A DNA stretch of 64,000 bases from an uncultured Bacteroidota bacterium (lineage in GTDB: Bacteria > Bacteroidota > Bacteroidia > Flavobacteriales > Flavobacteriaceae): the NCBI GenBank assembly GCA_902509805.1, contig CABWZL010000003.1, positions 1-64,000 on the forward strand. The letters run 5' to 3'. Made by a program: the position numbers and the translations under genes. The stretch's first letter is position 1. Each line of letters opens with the position of its first letter. The notes below the pieces were generated by a model, which searched no databases, had not been told where the DNA came from, and saw nothing but the letters and a program-made list of their open reading frames with translations. This document shows, in pieces, positions 19,161-28,151 of this stretch.

Positions 19161-20231
19161 ATGAATAAAACAGTACATAATTTCAGTGCCGGCCCCTCAA
19201 TTTTACCAGATAAAGTCTTTAATGAAGCTTCTTCTGCTGTTAAAGATTTTAACAACTCTGGCTTATCAATTCTAGAAATCTCTCATAGAAGTAAAGACTT
19301 TATAGATGTTTTAGAGGAGTGTAGATCTACAGCATTAGAAATTGCAGGACTTAATAATGAAGAATATTCTTGTTTGTATCTTCAAGGTGGAGCTAGCCTT
19401 CAGTTTCTTATGACTGCCTATAACTTTCTTAATAAAGATGCAGCTTATATAAATACCGGAAGCTGGTCATCAAAAGCTATAAAAGAAGCTAAAATGTTTG
19501 GAAAAGTATCTGAAATTGCTTCTTCTGCTGATAAAAATTTCAATTATATTCCAAAAGAATATGATATAAATGATTCTTATGACTATTTACATTTAACTTC
19601 AAATAATACAATATTTGGAACTCAATTTCATGATTTTCCTGATACTAAGTCTCCTTTATTTGCAGATATGAGTTCTGATATTTTTTCAAGAAAAATTAAT
19701 TTTTCAGAATTTGATTTAATTTATGCTGGTGCTCAAAAGAATCTTGGACCAGCAGGTGTAACAATGGTCCTAATCAAAAATAGTTTATTAGATAAAATAA
19801 ACAGAGAGGTTCCTTCAATGCTTAGTTATAAAATACATATAGACAAAGACAGCTCTTTTAATACACCTCCAGTATTTCCTATCTATTGTGTACTTCTAAA
19901 CCTAAGACTAGTTAAAGACCAAGGCCTTGATTCTATAGGACTAAACAATAAGCTTAAATCAGATTTAATTTATAATGAAATAGATAAGAATAAATGTTTT
20001 ACGGGCTTTGCAAATACAGAAGATAGAAGCCAAATGAATGCAACTTTCAATCTGAATGAAGGTTTTGATGGAGAATTATTTAATAAAATATGTAGTGAAA
20101 ATAATATATCAGGAATTAATGGACATAGGTCTGTTGGTGGATATAGAGCCTCTATTTACAATGCGCTTCCTACTGAAAGTGTAGAGCTATTAATTAAGTG
20201 TATGAATGAATTTGAATCAAATAATAATTAA
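19161..20231 (+). CDS. serC: Phosphoserine aminotransferase
   Basis: A 356-residue PLP enzyme of serine synthesis; it transaminates 3-phosphohydroxypyruvate. Motifs: HNFSAGPSILP at the N-terminus, EISHRSKDF, LYLQGGASLQF, ADMSSDIFSR, the PLP lysine in YAGAQKNLGPAG, and GHRSVGGYRAS near the end. The start at 19161 is used because the family begins just before NFSAGP; an upstream in-frame start (19122) would add 13 residues with no counterpart. It is followed 2 bp later by serA. Confidence 0.95.
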   Translation: MNKTVHNFSAGPSILPDKVFNEASSAVKDFNNSGLSILEISHRSKDFIDVLEECRSTALEIAGLNNEEYSCLYLQGGASLQFLMTAYNFLNKDAAYINTGSWSSKAIKEAKMFGKVSEIASSADKNFNYIPKEYDINDSYDYLHLTSNNTIFGTQFHDFPDTKSPLFADMSSDIFSRKINFSEFDLIYAGAQKNLGPAGVTMVLIKNSLLDKINREVPSMLSYKIHIDKDSSFNTPPVFPIYCVLLNLRLVKDQGLDSIGLNNKLKSDLIYNEIDKNKCFTGFANTEDRSQMNATFNLNEGFDGELFNKICSENNISGINGHRSVGGYRASIYNALPTESVELLIKCMNEFESNNN

Positions 20232-20233
20232 TT

Positions 20234-21184
20234 ATGAAAGTACTTGCAAACGATGGTATATCTGAGTCAGGAATAAATAAACTTGAAGAATATGGTTTTA
20301 GTGTTGATCTTACCAAAGTAGCTCAAGAACAGCTTGTAGATTATATAAATACTAACTCCATTACTTCTTTATTAGTAAGAAGCGCTACACAGGTAAGAAA
20401 AGATATTATTGATAATTGTCCATCATTAAAGATTATTGGAAGAGGTGGGGTTGGAATGGATAATATTGATGTTGATTATGCAAAATCCAAAGGTCTTCAA
20501 GTAATAAATACACCTGCAGCATCTTCAAAATCTGTTGCTGAGCTTGTTTTCTCTCATTTATTTAGTTGTGTTAGATTTCTACATGAATCTAATAGATCAA
20601 TGCCTCTTGATGGGGATTCTAAGTTTAAAGATTTAAAAAAATCTTATGCTAAAGGAACTGAACTTTCGGGTAAAACACTTGGTATTATTGGTTTTGGAAG
20701 AATTGGTCAAGAAGTTGCTAAAATAGGAATTGGAATAGGAATGAATATTATTTTCTTTGATAAGTTTAATAAAGAGGTTAGTTTAACAATTGACTTTTTT
20801 GATGGTCAGAGTAATACGTTTAAACTATCTTCTTCATCATATGAAAATTTGTTAAAATCATCAGACTTTATTACAGTTCATATTCCAGCTTCTGATAAAT
20901 ATATAATTGACTCTAAAGAATTCTCACTAATGAAAAATGGTGTTGGAGTACTTAATTTATCAAGAGGAGGAATACTTAATGAAGATGAGCTTATTAAAAA
21001 TATTGAAACAGGAAAGGTTGGTTTTGCAGGTATTGATACATTTGAAAATGAACCTAAGCCGAGCATTAAGATTCTTATGAATTCAAGTATATCTTTAACA
21101 CCCCATATTGGTGCAGCTACTAATGAAGCACAGGATAGGATTGGTGTTGAACTTGCAGATAAAATTAATGAGATTTTAGGGTAA
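20234..21184 (+). CDS. serA: D-3-phosphoglycerate dehydrogenase, short form
   Basis: The 316-residue protein is a D-2-hydroxyacid dehydrogenase: GRGGVGMDNID, the NAD-binding LGIIGFGRIGQEVAK, the catalytic Arg (LNLSRGGILNE), Glu (FENEP) and His (TPHIGAAT). It catalyses the first step of serine synthesis. No ACT or ASB regulatory domain follows, so it probably lacks serine feedback inhibition. It forms an operon with serC, and the next gene starts in its stop codon. Confidence 0.93.
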   Translation: MKVLANDGISESGINKLEEYGFSVDLTKVAQEQLVDYINTNSITSLLVRSATQVRKDIIDNCPSLKIIGRGGVGMDNIDVDYAKSKGLQVINTPAASSKSVAELVFSHLFSCVRFLHESNRSMPLDGDSKFKDLKKSYAKGTELSGKTLGIIGFGRIGQEVAKIGIGIGMNIIFFDKFNKEVSLTIDFFDGQSNTFKLSSSSYENLLKSSDFITVHIPASDKYIIDSKEFSLMKNGVGVLNLSRGGILNEDELIKNIETGKVGFAGIDTFENEPKPSIKILMNSSISLTPHIGAATNEAQDRIGVELADKINEILG

Positions 21185-21486
21185 TGAAGAAACTAAAAGA
21201 GAGATGGGGAATAACTTCCAACTTTCAAATAGTGGTAATTATAGTTGTATTTGCTGTTACGGGTTCAACAAGCGCCTATATTTCAGGACCATTAACAGAA
21301 TACTTAATTGGAGATATTAACATTAATTCTTTTTTTAAAATTATTATTAGGATTATAGTTTTAACTCCTATTTACCAAGTTTTATTATTATTCTTTGGTT
21401 TCATTTTCTTTCAATTCAAATTCTTTTTTCAATTTGTTAAAAGATTTTTGACCTTCTTCGGGTTTGGTTTTTTATTCAGAGATTAA
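21184..21486 (+). CDS. Small membrane protein, DUF6787-like
   Basis: A 100-residue protein whose conserved opening KLKERWGITSNFQ is followed by three hydrophobic stretches (about 17-33, 48-77 and 86-97). FAVTGSTSAYISGP is a family hallmark. I recall it downstream of serA in many flavobacteria, sometimes mislabelled as a diacylglyceryl transferase; there is no evidence for that activity. It starts in the serA stop (TAATG) and overlaps the convergent msrA by 15 bp. Confidence 0.75.
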   Translation: MKKLKERWGITSNFQIVVIIVVFAVTGSTSAYISGPLTEYLIGDININSFFKIIIRIIVLTPIYQVLLLFFGFIFFQFKFFFQFVKRFLTFFGFGFLFRD

Positions 21487-21999
21487 ATCACTAAAGTTTA
21501 CTCTTAATTTTGCAAGTTTTGGATTTATAACTGCTTGACAATAAGCATTTTCAGGATTTTTTGTAAAGTAATCATGGTGATATTCTTCAGCCACATAAAA
21601 ATCTCCAATATTATTAACTTCTGTTACAATCTTATCTTTGAAAATATTTTCCTTTTCCAGATATTGAATAAAATCAACAATTAATGATCTCTCCTCTGTA
21701 TTACAGAATATAGCAGATCTATACTGAGTACCTACATCTGCACCTTGTCTATTTATAGAGGTTGGATCGTGAACAACAAAGAAAATACTTAATATCTGTG
21801 AAATATTAATATTATCATCATATTCAATCTTTACTACTTCAACATGATTTGTATATCCTTCACAAACCTCTTCATAAGTTGGGTTTGGGTTATCACCACC
21901 CATATAGCCTGGTGAAATTGCTACTATGCCCTTCACTTTTTTAAATACTGACTCAATACACCAAAAACAACCACCACCTAAATATATGACTCTATTCAT
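21472..21999 (-). CDS. msrA: Peptide-methionine (S)-S-oxide reductase MsrA
   Basis: A 175-residue protein with the catalytic GGGCFWCIE (Cys 11 the nucleophile, Cys 14 beside it), GYMGGDNPNPTYEEVC, NHVEVV and QGADVGTQYRSAIF. It reduces the S form of methionine sulfoxide in damaged proteins. It is encoded alone, without an msrB domain, between convergent and divergent neighbours. Confidence 0.95.
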   Translation of the reverse strand: MNRVIYLGGGCFWCIESVFKKVKGIVAISPGYMGGDNPNPTYEEVCEGYTNHVEVVKIEYDDNINISQILSIFFVVHDPTSINRQGADVGTQYRSAIFCNTEERSLIVDFIQYLEKENIFKDKIVTEVNNIGDFYVAEEYHHDYFTKNPENAYCQAVINPKLAKLRVNFSDLISE

Positions 22000-22037
22000 T
22001 TTCAGATTTTAAACTAAAAGATTAATATTGTAAAAGT

Positions 22038-22703
22038 ATGGAAATCTTATTATCAGCTAAAAATATTTCAAAAACATTTCAAGGAAAAAAAGTTCTTGAT
22101 AATATAAACATTGAAATAAAAAAATCAGAGGTTGTTGCAATTTCAGGAATGTCTGGAGCTGGAAAGACTACTTTATTGAATATCCTTAGCACACTTGATA
22201 ATCCCGATACCCAAAGTAATTCTTCTTTATTTATAAATAATCAAGATGTTTTTAATTTAAACAACAATGATCTTTCAGTTCTTAGGAATCAAATGATTGG
22301 ATTTGTTTTTCAATTTCATGAGCTTATACCAGAGCTAAACATTATAGAGAATGTATGTCTTCCTGCATGGATAAAAAAGGATAGTAATGCTGAAAATAAA
22401 GCTAAAGAACTACTAGAATACTTTGGTTTGATTGATTTTCTTCATAAAAAACCCTCAACCCTTTCAGGTGGGGAAAAACAAAGAGTTGCTATTGCTAGGT
22501 CATTAATTAATGAACCTAAAATTATTTTTGCTGATGAACCTACAGGTAATCTTGATTCAAAGAATTCAAAAATCCTTTTTGACTTATTTTTTAAATTAAG
22601 AGATGACTATAATTGTTCAGTTGTTATTGTAACACATAATGAAAGTAATGCAAATATTTGCGATAGAAAACTTTTAATTGTTGATGGAAAAATTAAAAGT
22701 TAA
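22038..22703 (+). CDS. lolD: ABC transporter ATP-binding protein, LolD/MacB type
   Basis: A 221-residue ABC ATPase: Walker A GMSGAGKTT, Q-loop FQFHELIPELN, signature LSGGEKQRVAIARS, Walker B IIFADEPTGNLD and the switch His in VTHNE. The EPTGNLD and short length fit the LolD/FtsE/MacB group, which extracts lipoproteins or drives periplasmic machinery. No permease is adjacent, which is common for lolD in flavobacteria. A TAATATTG box lies 8 bp before the ATG. The next gene overlaps it by 20 bp. Confidence 0.88.
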   Translation: MEILLSAKNISKTFQGKKVLDNINIEIKKSEVVAISGMSGAGKTTLLNILSTLDNPDTQSNSSLFINNQDVFNLNNNDLSVLRNQMIGFVFQFHELIPELNIIENVCLPAWIKKDSNAENKAKELLEYFGLIDFLHKKPSTLSGGEKQRVAIARSLINEPKIIFADEPTGNLDSKNSKILFDLFFKLRDDYNCSVVIVTHNESNANICDRKLLIVDGKIKS

Positions 22704-23463
22704 TATTCCAGATTTAAAAGATTTTTTAGATGAAAAGTCTCTTAAGTATGAATCAAAGTCTTTTATTAAAGATGACCCAATTCTTATTCCTCATCAATTT
22801 AGTAATCAAAAAGACGTAGAGGTTTCTGCTTTTTTAACATCCGTTATTTCCTGGGGTAATAGAAAATCAATCATTAACAGCAGTAAAAAAATTATTGATT
22901 ATATGGATGGTTCGCCATATGATTTTATAATTAACCACAGTAGTAAAGATTTAAGTAAAACTAATAGATCAATTCATAGAACTTTTAATTTAATTGATCT
23001 TAATTATTTTATTAGATCCTTGAAAAATATTTATATTGAATATGGTGGTATTGAACATATATTATCAAATAATGAAAATGGAAAGAACCTCCAAGAACGC
23101 ATCTCCTCATTTAAAGAAATTTTTTTCTCTTTAGATTACCCTGATCGAACTAAAAAACACCTTCCTTCCCCCCTAGATGGATCAAGTGCTAAAAGATTTA
23201 ATATGTTTCTTCGATGGATGGTAAGGACAAGTGAAAAAGGTGTAGACTTTGGATTATGGACTAAAATAGATAGATCAGAGCTTTCCCTACCCTTAGATGT
23301 TCATACTGGTAGAATAGCAAGGGATTTAGGCTTATTAACTAGAAAATTAAATGATCATAAGTCTGTAAAAGAAATTGATTCAAAATTAAGAGAAATGGAT
23401 CCTATAGATCCTGTTAAATATGACTATGCTCTTTTTGGACTTGGTGTGTATGAAAATTTTTAA
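22684..23463 (+). CDS. TIGR02757 family protein
   Basis: A 259-residue protein of a family found mainly in Bacteroidota and some proteobacteria. Conserved blocks: DDPILIPHQF, EVSAFLTSVISWGNR, KHLPSPLDGSSAKRFNMFLRWMVR, LPLDVHTGRIARDLG and DPVKYDYALFGLG. The HhH-like tail suggests a relation to DNA glycosylase-type folds, but no activity is known. The ATG at 22684 is inside the lolD end; TTG codons just upstream are less likely starts. Confidence 0.85.
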   Translation: MEKLKVNIPDLKDFLDEKSLKYESKSFIKDDPILIPHQFSNQKDVEVSAFLTSVISWGNRKSIINSSKKIIDYMDGSPYDFIINHSSKDLSKTNRSIHRTFNLIDLNYFIRSLKNIYIEYGGIEHILSNNENGKNLQERISSFKEIFFSLDYPDRTKKHLPSPLDGSSAKRFNMFLRWMVRTSEKGVDFGLWTKIDRSELSLPLDVHTGRIARDLGLLTRKLNDHKSVKEIDSKLREMDPIDPVKYDYALFGLGVYENF

Positions 23464-23521
23464 CTTGAATTATCTCCATGAATTAAATAAGTTTAGTTAA
23501 TTTTGTTAAATTCTTTTCTAG

Positions 23522-24784
23522 ATGAGTATACTCATAAAATCCGCAACTTTAGTAGATAGTAAGAGTAATTTAAATTTTAAACAAAAAGACATATTAGTCA
23601 AAGATGGTGTTATTGTTGACATCGCAGACTCTATTGACTCTAAATCTAAACTTATTCTTGACTTTAAAAACCTTCATGTTTCAAGAGGATGGATGGATAC
23701 TTCTGTAAGTTTTGGAGAACCCGGGTATGAAGAAAGAGAAAGTATTTCAAATGGTTTAAATACTGCAGCTTCTTCTGGGTTTACATCTATTTTATTAAAC
23801 CCTGACTGTAATCCCCTTGTTGATTCCCATTCTGCTGTTGAATTTTTAAAGAAAAAATCAACTAATACTACAACTAAAGTTTATCCTGTTGCAAACCTAA
23901 CATCTAATTCAAACGGTAAAGATTTAGCAAGTCTATATGATATGAAACTTGCAGGTGCCGTTGCATATGGCGATTATAAAAAACCAATAAATGATTCTTC
24001 AATATTAAAAATTGCTTTAGAATACACTAAAACCTTTGGTGGGAGAGTTATTTCATTTTGTCAAGATGAATTTTTATCTGAAAATGGTGTAATAAATGAA
24101 AGCATTGTCAGCACTGAACTTGGACTCAAAGGTATTCCTGATATATCTGAATCAATTAATATTTATAGAGACATTCAAATATTAAATTATACTAATGGTA
24201 AGCTTCACATTCCATATGTTAACACAAAAATGGGAGTCGAACTTATCAGAGATGCAAAAAAAAGGAATTTAGATATAACAGCTAGCACAAGTTTAGCACA
24301 CCTAATATTCTCAGATAAGGACATAAAGGAGTTTAATACTAACTTTAAGATTAACCCACCCCTTAGATCTGAAATTGATTGCAAAGCGGTTAAAGAAGGA
24401 TTAATTGACGGAACAATTGACTATTTAACCAGCATGCATGAGCCTTTAGATATAGATAACAAAAAAGTTGTATTTGATATTGCCTCTCCTGGTTCAATTG
24501 GTCTTGAATCAGTTTTTGGTAATATGTGTAATAATTTTACACTTGAAAAAACAATTGATATACTGACTAGACATAAATCAATTTTTGAAATAGAAGATCA
24601 CCCAATTGAGAAAGGATCTCCTGCAGATTTAACACTATTCAACCCAGATAAATCATATGAATTTTCAAATAAACACATATTATCTACCTCAAAAAATTGT
24701 GCTTATTTGGGAGGTAAACTCAAAGGAATTGTATACGGATCAATCAACAATAACAATTCTACATTAAATAGTTTATGGACTTAG
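23522..24784 (+). CDS. Dihydroorotase homologue lacking metal ligands
   Basis: The 420 residues follow the amidohydrolase/dihydroorotase layout throughout (N-terminal LIKSATLVDSKS, LHVSRGWMDTSVSFGEPGYEERE, INPPLRSE, final KGSPADLTLFNPDKSYEF). The metal-binding residues are gone: the HxH motif is SVS, the carboxylated-Lys region is AGAVAYGD, the usual His after it is in SFCQDE, and the catalytic Asp region reads LTSMHEP. It is therefore probably not a catalytic dihydroorotase. It may be a structural partner in pyrimidine synthesis or have another role. Similar Bacteroidota proteins are usually just labelled dihydroorotase. It overlaps the next gene by 10 bp. Confidence 0.82.
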   Translation: MSILIKSATLVDSKSNLNFKQKDILVKDGVIVDIADSIDSKSKLILDFKNLHVSRGWMDTSVSFGEPGYEERESISNGLNTAASSGFTSILLNPDCNPLVDSHSAVEFLKKKSTNTTTKVYPVANLTSNSNGKDLASLYDMKLAGAVAYGDYKKPINDSSILKIALEYTKTFGGRVISFCQDEFLSENGVINESIVSTELGLKGIPDISESINIYRDIQILNYTNGKLHIPYVNTKMGVELIRDAKKRNLDITASTSLAHLIFSDKDIKEFNTNFKINPPLRSEIDCKAVKEGLIDGTIDYLTSMHEPLDIDNKKVVFDIASPGSIGLESVFGNMCNNFTLEKTIDILTRHKSIFEIEDHPIEKGSPADLTLFNPDKSYEFSNKHILSTSKNCAYLGGKLKGIVYGSINNNNSTLNSLWT

Positions 24785-25419
24785 ATTACTTAATTAGAAG
24801 ACCTAATGACGGTCAAAATAAAAATGGATGTATTTTCTTATTTCACGGTTACGGAAGCAATAAAGAAGATCTCTTTGCATTAGAACAATATCTCCCTAAA
24901 AATCAGACAATTATTTCATTAGAGGCTCCATTAAAACTTCCTTTTGGAGGTTTTTCTTGGTTTAACATAGACTACTCTGATGTTATAGAAAATAATTTAG
25001 ATAAACGCTATAAGGAGATAAATGATAGTATAAATAACATAGTGGATAATATTGATAGACATATTGAAAATGAGAATTTAAACAAAGAGGATATTTCTAT
25101 TCTTGGATTCAGTCAAGGTGGAAGCATATGCTGGAAACTTGGTCTTGATTTTAGCTCTAAATTCAGAAGAATAATTCCTATGAGTTCATTTATTCACCCC
25201 TCCTATTTAAATAATAAGCTAGATAACTATAAAGATTTGCTTGTATATAGTTCTCATGGTTTACAAGATGATGTTATTCCTATTGATTTAGTAGAAAATT
25301 ATATTTTAGAATTATCAAAAAATAATAACCTGACTTTTGAAAAATATAATTCTGGACACACTATTAATCAAAGAAACTTGTTAAGTCTTGTTGAGTGGTT
25401 AAATAATACAGCTATTTAA
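24775..25419 (+). CDS. Carboxylesterase/phospholipase-type alpha/beta hydrolase
   Basis: A 214-residue PF02230-type hydrolase: oxyanion region FLFHGYGSNKED, nucleophile elbow GFSQGG, an Asp in LQDDVIP and the catalytic His in NSGHTIN. The family cleaves carboxylic esters or lysophospholipids in the cytoplasm. It has no signal peptide. It overlaps the dihydroorotase homologue by 10 bp and the convergent metallo-hydrolase by 4 bp. Confidence 0.88.
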   Translation: MDLDYLIRRPNDGQNKNGCIFLFHGYGSNKEDLFALEQYLPKNQTIISLEAPLKLPFGGFSWFNIDYSDVIENNLDKRYKEINDSINNIVDNIDRHIENENLNKEDISILGFSQGGSICWKLGLDFSSKFRRIIPMSSFIHPSYLNNKLDNYKDLLVYSSHGLQDDVIPIDLVENYILELSKNNNLTFEKYNSGHTINQRNLLSLVEWLNNTAI

Positions 25420-26186
25420 TTTACTTCTAAAACTAATCCATCATAAGCTAGGTTTACAGATTCTGGAAGTTTATCACACACTTCTTTATGAAATCCCATG
25501 TTATGACTAATATGAGTGAAATATGTGTTTTTTGGCTTTATGAAGTTAACTATATCTAATGCTTCTTCGACATTAAGATGAGATGGATGAGATTCATATC
25601 TTAAGGAATTTATTACAAGTATATCTAACTCTTTAAGCTTTTCTAATTCAGTCTCTGAAATTGTTTTCACGTCAGTTAAATAAGCAAAATTTCCAATTCT
25701 AAAGCCTAATACAGGTAATCTCAAATGAACTGATTCAATTGGGGTAATATTTAAACCAAATAATTCAAAGTCATTCTCTTTATTTATAAGATTAACATCG
25801 AAGTCAGGAGCTCCCGGATATTTTTGTTTTGGATCAAAAATATATGCAAACCTTTCATGAAGTGATTCTAAAACCCTTTCATGAAGATAAATAGGGATTT
25901 TTCCTTGTCTAAAAAAAAATGGCCTAACATCATCAATTCCTGTGGTATGATCGGCATGTTCATGGGTAAATATTATAGCATCTAACTTTTTACAATTAGT
26001 TCTTAACATTTGCTGTCGAAAGTCGGGTCCACAATCTATGACAAAACTAAAACTATCATATTCTATCAATATTGAAGATCTGAGTCTCTTATCACAAGGA
26101 TCTTTGCTAAATGAAACAGGGTGGTCGCTTCCTATAACAGGTATACCCTGTGAAGTGCCTGTTCCTAAAAAAGTTATTTTAAGCAC
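25416..26186 (-). CDS. MBL-fold metallo-hydrolase, PhnP-like
   Basis: A 256-residue metallo-beta-lactamase-fold protein. Opening TFLGTGTSQGIPVIG and the ligand motif THEHADHTTGIDD are typical of the PhnP/cyclic phosphodiesterase branch; LTDVKTIS and FTHISHNMG carry the remaining metal ligands. It probably hydrolyses a phosphodiester or cyclic nucleotide-like compound. It is head to head with the 26251 gene, with 64 bp between starts. Confidence 0.88.
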   Translation of the reverse strand: MLKITFLGTGTSQGIPVIGSDHPVSFSKDPCDKRLRSSILIEYDSFSFVIDCGPDFRQQMLRTNCKKLDAIIFTHEHADHTTGIDDVRPFFFRQGKIPIYLHERVLESLHERFAYIFDPKQKYPGAPDFDVNLINKENDFELFGLNITPIESVHLRLPVLGFRIGNFAYLTDVKTISETELEKLKELDILVINSLRYESHPSHLNVEEALDIVNFIKPKNTYFTHISHNMGFHKEVCDKLPESVNLAYDGLVLEVN

Positions 26187-26250
26187 ATATAAATCTATGA
26201 TATTTTATTCTCTTTTATTAAACAATCTTTGTAATTTTACAAAAAAACCG

Positions 26251-27678
26251 ATGAACATAATTCTTCCTGGAGACAAGGATTACGAATCAAGACCTTCAGT
26301 ACAAAGAAAATCTCTCAGAATTAATCTTAATGAGAATATTTACGGAACTTTTGTTGAAATAGGTGCAGGTCAAGAAGTAGCAAGAAACTTTTATCGTGTA
26401 GGTGCTGCCTCTGGAACAATTGCTAAATCTATGAGTGCGTATGATAAAGCTTTCAGTGATAGTATTTATGGAAAAGAAGATAATGGAAGGTATGTAACTC
26501 AAAATCGTCTTGATAAAATGCTAGACCATGAGATGAATCTTCTAGAAGAGAGAATTTCTAGAGATAAAAATCCCGATAAATTCTTTTTTGTATATGCAAA
26601 TACAGTCGCTACTATTGATTTTGCAAAGAAATTTAAAGGTCACGGTTGGATGGGAATAAAGTTTCAAACAGATCCTAATGAAGAGTATTCTGAAATTAAG
26701 CTTCATTTAAGATTTCGTCAAAACGAAGCTAAACTTCAACAAGAGAGCCTTGGAATTATGGGTGTTAATCTTATTTATGGTGCTTTCTACAAACACAACG
26801 AGCCATTAAAATTAATGAAGTACTTAACTGATCACCTTGATGATCAATCAATTGAAATTGATACTATTAATTTTAGTGGACCTTTATTTAAAGATGTTGA
26901 TAATAGATTAATTAGCCTTGAGTTAGTTAGATTAGGTATGACAGATGCAGTAATATTTGATGAAAATGGAACAAATGTTCTTCCAGCTCAAGTATTATAT
27001 AAAAAGAACATTCTAACACTTAGAGGTAGCTATAGACCTATTACTAAAGTTAATGAGGAAATGTTCAAGAAATCACTTGAAGCATTTTTGAAAGAAAAAA
27101 AGGTGAAAGAAGAAAATACTATAGTAGTGTTTGAAATCACTCTTTCAAATCTTAGGTCTACTGGTGATATTGATGACAGTGATTACCTTGATAGAGCAAA
27201 ACTATTATGTTCTATGGGACACAAAGTTATGATATCTAATTTCTCAGAGTATTTTAAACTTGTTCAATACCTTACTACCTATACAAAGAAACAATTAGGA
27301 TTAACTATGGGTGTAAGAAACTTTATTGAGATTTTTGATGAAGAATATTATGACAACCTTAAGGGTGGGATTTTAGAAGCCTTTGGTAATATTTTCAAGA
27401 ACAATATGAAAATATACCTTTACCCCCTATTTGATAAGGATAATGGTGTTATAATTGATTCAAATAACCTTAAACTTGAAGATAACATGAAAGAATTCTA
27501 CAAATACTTCAAGGTTAATAATAAAATTCGTGATCTAGAATTCAATGAACAATTCTTAAAAATCTTTTCAAAAGATATTTTAAAACAGATTAAGAATAAT
27601 CAACCTGGCTGGGAAGATAAAGTTCCTGAAGGTATATCTGAAATGATTATTAAGAAAAAGATGTTTGGCTATAAATAA
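26251..27678 (+). CDS. Conserved Bacteroidota protein of unknown function (large family)
   Basis: The protein is 475 residues from the ATG at 26251. The frame is open 71 codons further upstream, but that part lies on the opposite strand of the metallo-hydrolase gene and is not conserved in the family as I know it. Very conserved blocks: GTFVEIGAGQEVARNFYRVG, SGTIAKSMSAYDK, FFFVYANTVATIDF, LGIMGVNLIYGAFY, and MTDAVIFDENG. Homologues are often labelled nicotinate-nucleotide adenylyltransferase, yet no HxGH nucleotidyl transferase motif is present. A TAATTTTA box lies 11 bp before the start. Function unknown. Confidence 0.75.
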   Translation: MNIILPGDKDYESRPSVQRKSLRINLNENIYGTFVEIGAGQEVARNFYRVGAASGTIAKSMSAYDKAFSDSIYGKEDNGRYVTQNRLDKMLDHEMNLLEERISRDKNPDKFFFVYANTVATIDFAKKFKGHGWMGIKFQTDPNEEYSEIKLHLRFRQNEAKLQQESLGIMGVNLIYGAFYKHNEPLKLMKYLTDHLDDQSIEIDTINFSGPLFKDVDNRLISLELVRLGMTDAVIFDENGTNVLPAQVLYKKNILTLRGSYRPITKVNEEMFKKSLEAFLKEKKVKEENTIVVFEITLSNLRSTGDIDDSDYLDRAKLLCSMGHKVMISNFSEYFKLVQYLTTYTKKQLGLTMGVRNFIEIFDEEYYDNLKGGILEAFGNIFKNNMKIYLYPLFDKDNGVIIDSNNLKLEDNMKEFYKYFKVNNKIRDLEFNEQFLKIFSKDILKQIKNNQPGWEDKVPEGISEMIIKKKMFGYK

Positions 27679-28125
27679 TTAGTCAATTATCTGATCAGTA
27701 TGCTCTTTAGTATTTACTTTATCTATTATTCTTTCAATAACACCTTCTTCATTTATAATAAATGTAGTTCTTAAAACTCCTTCATATTCATTTCCTCTAA
27801 ATTTCTTTTTTCCCCAAACACCAAATGCATCAATAAGTTCCCTTGAATCATCTGCTAAAAGGTTATATTTAAATCCAAACTTATCGGCAAACTTATTCTG
27901 TTTATCTACGGTGTCAGGACTTACACCAATTACTTCATAACCTTGAGCTGTAAGTCTCGAATAATTGTCATTTAAGTTACAACCTTGAGCTGTACATCCA
28001 GGAGTATTTGCCCTTGGATAAAAGAATAAAACAATTTTTTTTCCTTTAAAGTCAGAAAGATTTACAGATTCGCCTTTATGTGTTGTTACATTTATATTTG
28101 GTATCTTATCGCCTATTTTTAACAT
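27679..28125 (-). CDS. bcp: Thiol peroxidase/peroxiredoxin of the BCP type
   Basis: A 148-residue 2-Cys-like peroxiredoxin: peroxidatic Cys in FYPRANTPGCTAQGCNLND, with the second Cys five residues on, typical of the BCP/PrxQ class. RTTFIINEEGVIERI is also characteristic. It reduces peroxides with thioredoxin. Its stop directly abuts the stop of the convergent gene upstream in the window; it diverges from nth. Confidence 0.93.
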   Translation of the reverse strand: MLKIGDKIPNINVTTHKGESVNLSDFKGKKIVLFFYPRANTPGCTAQGCNLNDNYSRLTAQGYEVIGVSPDTVDKQNKFADKFGFKYNLLADDSRELIDAFGVWGKKKFRGNEYEGVLRTTFIINEEGVIERIIDKVNTKEHTDQIID

Positions 28126-28151
28126 AATTATTTTTTTTCAAAAGTAAGTAA

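Noticed and set aside
26038..26250. An N-terminal extension of the 26251 protein
   Set aside because: It is antisense to the metallo-hydrolase N-terminus, and the promoter-like TAATTTTA box lies just before the ATG at 26251.
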